Assembly (NCBI GenBank): GCA_947561585.1
Contig: CANNZV010001182.1
Location: forward strand, 111,134-175,133
From: Caprella mutica
Taxonomy: Eukaryota > Arthropoda > Malacostraca > Amphipoda > Caprellidae
Direction: 5' to 3'
Length of the DNA stretch: 64,000 nt
Position 1 is the first letter of the stretch, and each line of letters starts with the position of its first letter. Shown here in pieces: positions 36,501-45,293 of this stretch. Under the pieces are notes generated by a model. That model was not told where the DNA came from, did not search any database, and saw only the letters and a program-made list of their open reading frames with translations. The translations under genes and the position numbers were made by a program.

Positions 36501-38702
36501 CATACACTGGTAAACAATATGACATACACAGTAAACAATATGACACACACTGGTAAACAATATGACATACACTGGTAAACAATATGACATACACTGGTAA
36601 ACAATATGACATACACTGGTAAACAATATGACATACACTAGTAAACAAAATGACATACACTGGTAAACAATATGACATACACTAGTAAACAATATGACAC
36701 ACACTGGTAAACAATATGACATACACTAGTAAACAAAATGACATACACTGGTAAACAATATGACATACACTAGTAAACAATATGACACACACTGGTAAAC
36801 AATATGACATACACTGGTAAACAATATGACATACACTGGTAAACAATATGACATACACTGGTAAACAATATGACATACACTGGTAAACAATATGACATAC
36901 ACTGGTAAACAATATGACATACACTGGTAAACAAAATGACACACACTGGTAAACAATATGACATACACTGGTAAACAATATGACACACACTGGTAAACAA
37001 TATGACATACACTGGTAAACAATATGACATACACTGGTAAACAAAATGACGTACACTGGTAAACAATATGACATACACTGGTAAATAATATGACATACAC
37101 TGGTAAACAAAATGACACACACTGGTAAACAACATGACATACACTGGTAAACAATATGACATACACTGGTAAACAATATGACATACACTGGTAAACAATA
37201 TGACACACACTGGTAAACAATATGACATACACTGGTAAACAATATGACATACACTAGTAAACAATATGACATACACTGGTAAACAAACATACACTGGTAA
37301 ACAATATGACATACACTGGTAAACAATAAGACACACACTGGTAAACAATATGACATACACTGGTAAACAATATGACATACACAGTAAACAATATGACACA
37401 CACTGATAAACAATATGACATACACTGGTAAACAATATGACACACACTGGTAAACAAAATGACACACACTGGTAAACAACATGACATACACTGGTAAACA
37501 ATATGACATACACTGGTAAACAATATGACATACACTAGTAAACAATATGACATACACTGGTAAACAATATGACATACACTAGTAAACAATATGACATACA
37601 CTGGTAAACAATATGACATACACTAGTAAACAATATGACATACACTGGTAAACAATTTTATTATGCATTCTTACAATTTATTAATGTACAGGTCGGGGCA
37701 AATTGAAAATATATTTTTTTAATGAAAATAATACTTAAATAATTGTTTATTGTCTCATCCAAATCAGTATACAGTGCCGTTTGTTTGATTACTTTTTTAA
37801 GATGACATCAGATATGTGATGGTTATACGTATTGATGTACTGTAAAAGACCATATCTGAACTTTTCTGCTGCTTTTCGACACATCGCAATGAAAATTGCA
37901 GTGATTTCCTTCCGAATCCGTATTTTCTCTTCTAATGTTCGAATCTGGTGAGTGTGGGGGCCACTTGACATGAATCCTCGACGAGATGTGGCGTACCAGA
38001 ACATCTGTCGCAATTAGACCATTGCAACTTTCGCGTTGTGGGCTTAGGCTCCATCTTGTTGGAACCAGATGTCTCCCAGATTTGTTATCTCACTTAATTC
38101 CTACAAAAAGAAGCAAGATATCAGTTGACGATGATATTTTTTCGATTTACCTCGAAGAAATATGGCCCAATTAACCCAAACTGCTCACCAAACAGTTTAT
38201 GTCGAGTGGCTCCCACGCTCACCGGATTTGAGCATTTGCGACTTTTTCCTTGTGGGGATGGATTTCTAAAGGAGAAAGTGATCAAAAGTCTGCCACAAAA
38301 TTTGGAGGAATGAATGAAGTGATTTTGGGAGGAAATTGCTGCAATACCCATTGCGATGTACCAAAAAGCGTCAGAAAATTTCAGCCATCGATACATGATT
38401 CACTGTAACAGTATTGTTAAAAATTAAACTAGGGCATTTGATTTGCCCCACTCTGTACATAGAAACATGTTACCTCTGTTTTAGTTAGTGTAAAGTAAAC
38501 AAACTACTAATGTCAATCTGCTTACTAGTGGCGAATCTTACCTACTAGGAGCAGGAGTGATGAGTAGTCTCTGTGTTTCCCTGGCTATCCCCTCATTTCT
38601 TATGGGCATCAGCCCAGGTGGTAAAGGGGGGTCATCACCCGAATCTGAATCAGAAGAGCTCTCGTTCGGACAGTGGAAGCATTTACAAAGTCTTTCAGAC
38701 AT
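30388..38702 (-). CDS. Fibroblast growth factor, FGF1/2-like core, four coding exons
   Basis: The exons in transcript order are 38702-38542, 32452-32304, 32003-31900 and 30585-30388. All junction phases agree (2, 1, 0) and the join gives 203 aa. The beta-trefoil core runs from RKQLFCMTGWNLSI through DARVRGTRE, AILEVRAVGKGEVQLRGVDT, GLFLAMSRKGRLYGE and YNYLSKKYAHHGWYVGIKK to YGQRAVQFLP. The third exon is 104 bp, which I recall as the length of the middle FGF exon in vertebrates. FGFs bind receptor tyrosine kinases with heparan sulphate. No signal peptide is visible in the 53-residue N-terminal part, so unconventional export like FGF1/2, or an intracellular role, is possible. I recall signal-less Fgf1-type ligands in beetles; it does not look like a long branchless-type ligand. 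The near-invariant core Cys (ECLFLE in FGF1) is Thr146 here. Intron 1 is about 6.1 kb and packed with repeats. Confidence 0.92.
30586..31899 (-). other. FGF intron 3
   Basis: Begins GTGAAG at 31899 and ends ttcag. It holds no array or element that I can identify. A small + strand frame at 30852-31070 is not supported as a gene. Confidence 0.8.
31900..32003 (-). CDS. FGF coding exon 3 (104 bp)
   Basis: Flanked by tctccacag and GTGAAG. It codes ILEVRAVGKGEVQLRGVDTG through MSRKGRLYGE, the most family-typical block. It begins in phase 1 and ends in phase 0. Confidence 0.95.
32304..32452 (-). CDS. FGF coding exon 2
   Basis: It starts after gttttttcctttcag and ends at TACG followed by GTTAGT. 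It codes residues 55-103, including the first trefoil strands and the conserved Cys in QLFCMTG. Its first roughly 40 nt and its splice acceptor are copied seven times in the adjacent upstream minisatellite. Confidence 0.9.
32449..32872 (-). repeat. 58-bp minisatellite that duplicates the FGF exon-2 splice acceptor
   Basis: On + the unit contains ttcactgaaacgaaaaaac and cttaagttagccctcaaaag. cactga motifs lie at 32451 (true site), 32509, 32548, 32664, 32722, 32780 and 32838, with a mutated caccga at 32605. On the transcribed strand each intact unit reads tttttcgtttcag then TGAAT and CTTTTGAGG, a pyrimidine tract, AG and exon start like the real one. One unit is short (39 bp). Splicing to any upstream copy without removing the rest would meet an in-frame TGA at the next copy. 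Confidence 0.9.
33375..33605. repeat. Degenerate tandem repeat in FGF intron 1
   Basis: Repeated gtgaatactaaatgtatta and gtaatggaaatacgtattac motifs at about 70-75-bp spacing, roughly three copies. Confidence 0.7.
33747..34502. mobile_element. About 755-bp foldback element in FGF intron 1
   Basis: The long inverted arms include tttcaggaagcaatttgacc, ggcgagacgtttcgagtctg, aagatttagctaatgaacac and tctcagagtctaattata, each matched in reverse near the other end. The centre is AT-rich. No coding capacity. It is probably a non-autonomous foldback transposon. Confidence 0.8.
35155..37658. repeat. 22-bp VNTR, about 113 copies, with a 1182-bp higher-order duplication
   Basis: Units are acaatatgacatacactggt plus aa, with few variants (cacac, actagt, aaaatg). 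The blocks starting near 35500 and 36682 carry the same order of variants 1182 bp apart, including the rare acaaacata, acataagac-type and gacatacacagtaaa units. This shows a recent segmental duplication inside the array. The - strand unit lacks stop trinucleotides, so long meaningless frames result. It lies in FGF intron 1. Confidence 0.97.
37689..38455. mobile_element. Non-autonomous mariner-like element with two inverted transposase tails
   Basis: It starts CAGGTCGGGGCAAAT and ends ATTTGCCCCACTCTG, with TA on both sides (37687-37688 and 38456-38457). The - strand at 37789-38013 reads a transposase C-terminus (ITAIFIAMCRKAAEKFRYGL, ISDVILKK). The + strand at about 38125-38400 reads a second, frame-broken copy (GFLKEKVIKSLPQNLEE and the IPIAMYQKA equivalent). 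The two face outwards towards opposite ends. It lies between the 22-bp VNTR and FGF exon 1. Confidence 0.8.
38542..38702 (-). CDS. FGF coding exon 1
   Basis: Starts at ATG 38702 (MSERLCKCFHCP) and ends AGTAG followed by GTAAGA. Its phase 2 matches exon 2 exactly. An in-frame TAA lies four codons upstream of the ATG. A CAG precedes the ATG, so a further 5' exon is also possible. The product is Ser/Asp/Pro-rich (SSSDSDSGDDPPLPPG) with a CxCxxC cluster and no hydrophobic signal. The link to the core rests on phase, strand, spacing and good splice sites. Confidence 0.72.
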
Positions 38703-39788
38703 ACTGGTAGGTTATTCCAAAACTGAAGCCAGGTCGTTATTTCCTTGATCGAACTATTAACTGTTCGAACTTTTTTCTAGGTACTTTTCGACTACCAATT
38801 TCTTTCCAATTTTTCCTCCACGTGCACACTGATAGATCACTTCAGCCAAAAAGAAGTTCTTCTTGATTTATTAATCACTTCAGTCATGATAAAGCTAATT
38901 AACTGAGAGAAAAAGAATAAGTTAACATAATAAGAATGGTTTCTTGAAGAATGGAGAGCGTTGTATATATTATTTGTCTTGGGACACGTAAAAACGAAAA
39001 CGGAGCCTACGCGCCACTCTGCATACCTAGAACCTAGATAAAGAAACACCATCAAATTATAATTATTAACGACTCGATGAGCATTTGTGTCAAAGCTAAT
39101 AAAAAGTGTCTTGCTTTGCTGACATCACTATTGCTTATCAACTTCATTCTGAGTTTCATTGCCAATATTTAGTATACTGCTGGTAGAAAGTATACCTAGG
39201 TAACATATGCAGTAGGTACCAGAAAGTAAAGTAAGTAAGTTGCAGAAAATTGACGTCAACAATTCTATTGACAGCTAATGTTTATTCAAACCTATTTTTT
39301 GTATCTGGCAAGGCATCGTCACCTTATTAAATTAATTTACTAATAATATTATAAATAATAATATTAGTTAACTATATATAAACATATAGCTAGGCCAACT
39401 ATATAAAAATGATCTGGAATATCAAGTTAGTTTATTCCTGAAGGATTTAGTTTGTATAAAGATTTATTCTTCTTCCCATTAATGGAAATTATCTTCTTAA
39501 ATAAGAAAGTAAGTATTTAGACAGACGAATTAGCTAATAAAAACACGATATCCATTCATTGACTTCTATTCTCTGAGTAATGATGTATGGTTAGTCTCAG
39601 ACCATGACACTTAAATCAACACAATCTGCTCTGACTAACAGTCTTGCGTTTAATAAATTATGTAGCTGTCATAAACTGGCAGCTAGCCATGGTAAAGAAA
39701 CAGAAGCTCTAATATGCACTCAAATGTTTACCCAATGGTGGTGAGGGTAACTTCAAGAATTACCTAACTAGTGCCTGAGTCACTCTAA
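38703..39788. other. Upstream of FGF exon 1
   Basis: No TATA box or other promoter element could be assigned with confidence. AT-rich, without clear elements. Confidence 0.4.
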
Positions 39789-40046
39789 AGGGCCGTACAC
39801 ACGTAGGTTTTTTTAAGTCTTTCCACCAGACTTTTTGCTAAGCTCCTCCTACTTTTTCCACGAGAATATAAGAAAAAATTGTATAATTATTATTTATTTC
39901 AGTTGGTATCCATGATACCTGCAGGTATCATGGATATAAATAATAATATATATCTTTTTTTCTTATATTCTCGTGGAAAAAGTAGGAGGAGCTTAGCAAA
40001 AAGTCTGGTGGAAAGACTTAAAAAACCCTAAGTGTGTACGGCCCTT
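39789..40046. mobile_element. Palindromic MITE with GGTATCC core, copy 2
   Basis: Ends are gggccgtacacacgtaggtt and aagtgtgtacggccc. The arms match copy 1 (24300-24581). The core is GGTATCCATGATACC-TGCA-GGTATCATGGATA, a near-perfect palindrome centred on CTGCAG. Confidence 0.9.
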
Positions 40047-41108
40047 TAATCTATTATTAGATTTATGATTCGCTTGAAATTTGGTTAGAAATAAACAAGT
40101 AAAATAGTATTTTGTTTTAATATAAAGAATAATAGTCTTTGATTTGGTAGTACTTAATGAATGCTTAAATTCACTTTAATTACAGTTTGTTGGTAAGTTC
40201 AAATTGTATATTTAACAATTATCTCATAATAATTATTGTTATTTTTCACCATATGGTTGTGGTAAGGAAGACAGAATACAGGTAACGCAAGATAAATTTG
40301 ACCACGTGCTGATTAAAATTGTACAAAAGTATTCCAAATCATTATAAAATTGATAGCACTGATAATTTAGGTTTGGTTAAAACGTCTTGAAAAGAAATTT
40401 TTACTGGATTTAGATCTCATTTTCATAAAGAAATTATTGAGCTATTATATATGTTCTAACAAAAAGTATTAAAGATGTAAATTCACACATAAGTTATAAG
40501 TTCATTGACTCCGAGAGAAATTGCACTGAACTTCCATCTAGCAAAGCATCTACTGCACTAAATAGTAATACAGATATCTCCATACACCTTTTCTAAGCTA
40601 AATTCGTAAGTTTCCTAATCGTGACTGACCACATGGCCATAACAAAGATAAAAACAATCAACAAAAAAGTGAAATAGATAACGTGTAGCTACTTTCTTTT
40701 AAGTCAAATCTCCATGTTTTAAAGTGGAATGAGGTTCGCTCGATTCTTATCGAAGATATTCGAAAAAAAAAAACATTTTTATCAAAACTTTCCTTTATCT
40801 TATTTTGATATTTTGTAACAGTAATCAGTATAATAAATCCTATTTTGGTAATTTCTAATAAGAATTAGTATAAGTAACATGTTTGAGCCTTCACGCAGTT
40901 GATTTTGTTTACACTCGGCAGCAGGTGAGTAACGCCACTTTCGACGCGGAGGACTAAAGAAACGTTACTGGTGAACCACATTGCAAAAGTTGGCATCTGG
41001 TGGCGGGCGATAGGCGGTGCAGTTTGGTGAGAAGAACATTCAGCCTAGCTGATGTTTGTACAGTGAACACACTCTTAAACTGCTAGAAAAGAGACCTGCT
41101 AATTAGCA
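40047..41108. other. Gene-free stretch with a GC-richer patch at 40890-41060
   Basis: Mostly AT-rich. The patch around gcagcaggtgagtaacgcca has a donor-like site on + and might be a 5' untranslated exon or promoter area. There is no open frame and no second splice site to confirm it. Confidence 0.3.
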
Positions 41109-41258
41109 GGGATGTGCTTTTTAAATCATAGATCTTCAGAATATCATAGACGAAATGAAATGGTATCGAATACTATATACCGCTGGTGTAGAACCATTCA
41201 CTAATCTTTAATTCTCTCCGTCAATGATATTCTCTATGATTTACAAAGCATATTGTCA
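41109..41258. mobile_element. About 165-bp MITE, copy 1
   Basis: Contains gaaatgaaatggtatcgaat, actatataccgctggtgtag and attctctccgtc. Ends are inverted forms of gacaatatgctttataaatc. Confidence 0.85.
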
Positions 41259-41424
41259 CTAAGGATGTGACAATATGCTTTAAAAATCATAGATCTTAGG
41301 AATATCACAGACGAAATGAAATGGTATCGAATACTATATACCGCTGGTGTAGAACCATTCAATACTCTTTATTTCTCTCCGTCTATAAGATTCTCTATGA
41401 TTTATAAATCATATTGTCACTACT
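41259..41424. mobile_element. About 165-bp MITE, copy 2 (directly adjoining copy 1)
   Basis: Same structure and orientation as copy 1 and immediately next to it. Ends gatgtgacaatatgcttt and aatcatattgtcac. Confidence 0.9.
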
Positions 41425-42234
41425 AATTAGTTTACAGTTTAATATTACTTATTAGCATATGCAGTTTTATATGCAGTGATAGATAAACAACCTGTTAGAC
41501 ATTTTCAAACATGTTTCCTCTGCGAACCACAGCTCTTCTAATTTTATGCGATTGTTGCTGGGTTTGTTATGTGAAATGACTTTGATACTTACTTGATTTC
41601 TTTTTATTGGCTTCAATTATAAATCTTTAAGTTAATAATATAAAAAGTTTTGCATTTTCACATTTAGTTGGCGTGATTTGTTAGAGTAACCAAAACGATT
41701 TATCACAAACTAAAGACTTACCTCCATATTAAATACGAATTTTGAATCAATTCAGAATTCGTCATCGAGACTTCAATTGGAACTTGTTTCATTTTATTAG
41801 TTGCATTAATCATTTGGTTACGAACAGTGAATTTTACTTGAGGTTATACTTCAATATTCGTAATTTGTACCTTCAAAGTTTTCGAAAAGAGCTTTGATAT
41901 TCAAAAAAAAAAATTCGAATTATCTCTATCTCAAAGATCCAATTGTTGTAACCTCCCTCAGAGAAAGTTATGGTGGAGCCATAGAAGATTATGTATGGTC
42001 TTCCTTTAATTTTTACAGCAAGCAAGGTTCTCAAATCTTGAAAATTCAAAAGTTATTTTGAAACTACAAAGCACGAATTTTGATTGAAAATACATCAACG
42101 ACTGGAAAAAGAATTTGATTGAAATTTAAAAGAAGAGGCTATGTTTTTTTCGTAATTTTATTGCAGTTAGATCAATTGTACGTTCTCTGAGTTAGTGAGA
42201 AATAAATTATAAAAGTATTATTCTATTAGCTACC
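41425..42234. other. Gene-free stretch
   Basis: Contains a copy of the gttatggtggagccatag dispersed motif near 41964-41990. No gene. Confidence 0.5.
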
Positions 42235-42716
42235 ATCAAAGAAAATATTATCCGCATGTTGCTAATTTCACAAATCACAGTTTTCTAATTTCCTATTATT
42301 TTCAAATCTTACAAATTTGTCATCGTGTACTCAGACCAATTTTAAAATATCTACAAACATTACAATTAGTAAAGTTTATTTTTGGAAAAGTGATATTAGT
42401 CAACTGTAAAAAATCATTACGGATACACTTTTATTTGACTGAAACCATTTAGCAAACTAATGATGTTAGTCATTGTAACTCTTTAAATTTTCGTTCTTGG
42501 GAATGAGGTTGATGTGTTCAGACAAAAAGAAAGTTTATCCGTTATGATCCTTTTACAGTTTACCAATTTCACATTTCCAAAAAGGAACTTTACTAATTGT
42601 AATGTTTGTAGGTATTTTAAAATTGGTCTGGGTACACGATGACAAATTTGTAAGATTGGAAAATAATAGAAAATTAGAAAACTGTGATTTGTGAAATTAG
42701 CAACATGTGGAAACTC
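42235..42716. mobile_element. About 480-bp foldback element
   Basis: Left arm gttgctaatttcacaaatca to gaccaattttaaaatatcta. The right arm is its inverse, through tgtgatttgtgaaattagca. A single right-arm-like copy recurs at 45515-45675. The 32-bp array begins exactly at its right end. Confidence 0.8.
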
Positions 42717-43185
42717 TTTTCACTGATAGTACATCATCACAGTGACACTTTTCTCTGATAGTACATCATCACAGTGACTCTTTTCTCTGATAGTACATCA
42801 TCACAGTGACTCTTTTCTCTGATAGTACATCATCACAGTGACTCTTTTCTCCGATAGTACATCATCGCAGTGACTCTTTTCTCTGATAGTACATCATCAC
42901 AGTGACTCTTTTCTCTGATAGTACATCATCACAGTGACTCTTTTCTCTGATAGTACATCATCACAGTGACTCTTTTCTCCGATAGTACATCATCACAGTG
43001 ACTCTTTTCTCTGATAGTACATCATCACAGTGACTCTTTTCTCTGATAGTACATCATCACAGTGACTCTTTTCTCTGATAGTACATCATCACAGTGACTC
43101 TTTACTCTGATAGTACATCATCACAGTGACTCTGTTCTCTGATAGTACATCATCACAGTGACTCTTTTCTCTGATAGTACCACAG
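42713..43185. repeat. 32-bp minisatellite, about 14 copies
   Basis: Units contain gatagtacatcatcacagtg followed by actcttttctct. It is the exact reverse complement of the main unit of the array at 62232-64000. Confidence 0.97.
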
Positions 43186-43536
43186 CTTGCGTCATAAAAT
43201 ATTATTAATAAGTACATATAGCGCTAGATCGAGTGCCTATTTTTAGATTAGCTAACGATGTGCTTCTTTAAAGTTGAACACGAAGACGAAAAACAGTACT
43301 TTATGTTTAAATGATGTGAATGATACACTCTTTTTCTTATTCATTTTATTGCATATTAGCACGGTATACTTTAATTGTGAAACTGTCACTCGAACACTGG
43401 CCCTCAATTGGAAAAATGTTAGGTATTATTTTGGTATCGTTACACTGAGATAAAATATAGTAAAAGCAGGTAAATGTTATTGGTTATTTCTACATAAATT
43501 GTAATGGCCCCATTGCGGTAAATGATAATATTTAGG
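43186..43536. other. Gene-free stretch
   Basis: Nothing recognised. Confidence 0.5.
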
Positions 43537-43706
43537 GTTGTGACAATGTGCTTCATAAATCATAGATCTTAAGAATATCACAGACGAAATGAAATGGTAT
43601 CGAATACTATATACCGCTGGTGTAGAACCATTCAATACTCTTTAATTCTCTCCGTCTGTAATATTCTCTATGATTTATAAAACATATTGTCACAACCCTA
43701 GTGATT
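43537..43706. mobile_element. About 165-bp MITE, copy 3
   Basis: Flanked by agggttgtgacaatgtgctt and aacatattgtcacaacccta. The interior is as in the 41.1-41.4 kb copies. Confidence 0.9.
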
Positions 43707-44247
43707 TTGTATGCTGATTGAAAGGATTTCCTTTAAATATCAATCCATGTAAAATATTTTTTTTAGATAAAAATTTATAGAATGTTCATTTACATCAAAT
43801 CAGAAGGAACGACTCTGTATTTTTTTGATAGAAGTATCTATTTTATATCATATCTTTATCTATTCGGTTTAAATTCAGATTGTGTAGGTATAGTTTGACT
43901 GAACCGATGATGGTGGAATTAAAAAATGTTTTTATTTTGGGACTAACAATTGAATAATGTTTTCCTATAAACAAATTGATAATAAGATTGTTTTATAATA
44001 TTTCTTAAAAAAGTAGAATGATATCTTTGGTTGTAGCGCATGCACAGTATAAAATAAAGTACTTTGTTGCTTTAGTAACACTAGCTAACTGTTTATGTAC
44101 AAAATATAGAAACAGATTATTAACAAATAGCTATGGCATATAAAATGTACATTTATTATAAGTATTCTTATGAACTAATAAAGAATTTTAGAATATGAAA
44201 TGGTTTTATAACTATAATTATATTTGATTTTTATGGTAACTAATATA
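43707..44247. other. Likely 3' flank of the membrane-protein gene
   Basis: Contains TTTATT at 44152-44157, read as AATAAA on the - strand about 90 bp after the stop and a candidate poly(A) signal. Otherwise AT-rich and featureless. Confidence 0.4.
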
Positions 44248-45293
44248 TTAAACTACCGTTAATAATTCACATCTCAAATCTGAACTCAGATCAACTTGTT
44301 CTTTATATCTAGGAATAGGTTTATCTTTGGACGCTATACTACTATTGGTTGAAATACTATTGTGATCACTACTATCAGCAGTACTATCACTCACAGAGTA
44401 CCTAGCTGCATCACTGGCCTCTGACCTGACTTCATCTAGGTTTTCGTACGATGAATCACAGTCCTGCCTCTTCACCACGGGATGCTTGGCCACACTAACA
44501 TAAACATCCCCACCAACAACAGCATTGTTAACTATCTCGCTTTTGATGTTTCGTCTGTCGTAGGTAGAGTTAGGGTCCATTTTGTACCTGTCTTTGATGA
44601 ACCGAGTTTCGTTCCTCCGAACCATTCTCTGTAACCGTTCACCCTTCTTGCTGAGACTCTTTTGAATTTTGCTTCTCTGTATGTTCAGCAGAAGCTTGCT
44701 CTCTAGAATCTGCTTGAAACTCTCCGAATACCCAGGGAAATGGGGTTTTCGACGTTTCGGACCACCAATCGAACTGTTCGAAATTCTCGATGCGACCTTT
44801 TCCTTCTGCAAGTTGGATTTAGGTTGATTGGTATTTTTAGACGATGGGTTGAAGTCGTCGAAGGTGAAGGCTTCAATGTGGTCGTATATACTGGTTGAAG
44901 ACAGACACTCTTCTTCAGGTAAAACATCTTTCACTCTGTTTGACAAGTCAGCTTCTTGATGGTGGTTAGTTGCGTTCAAAATCTTAGAAGCGAATATCCT
45001 AGAGATGACACTTTGTCTACAGTTACTAGGTTCTCTTCTCTCCTCCGTAATGCCCATCTTTTGGTTAGCCAAAGCTTTTTCGTCTTGACTGTAACTGACT
45101 TCCATCTCTTCATCGGTCCTGTCTAACGTCTGACCCGTGAAACCCTGGCTAGCTTGGTTGTACAGAGTTGAAGCGTTTAGGTTTGGGTTAAATTTGAAGT
45201 CCTCCTCCATGGTAGGTAGTCTTAAATCACTTTTAGAATCATCTTCTAGGTAGTCTGTGTCTTGTGTTTTGCCTTTCTCGTTTATTACTTCAA
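44248..45293 (-). CDS. Membrane-protein terminal exon F
   Basis: Starts after gaattcgcag and codes 347 residues (after the split codon) and TAA. It is rich in Ser, Asp, Asn and Lys, with basic blocks (GGPKRRKPHFPGY, RSKIQKSLSKKGERL) and no known domain. It ends SSDLRCELLTVV. It is the longest gene-like frame in the window outside the arrays and shows no repeats. Confidence 0.88.

Noticed and set aside
35029..37619. Long Cys/Val/Tyr-rich frames on the - strand
   Set aside because: By-products of a stop-free 22-bp repeat read in all phases. They would lie in FGF intron 1.
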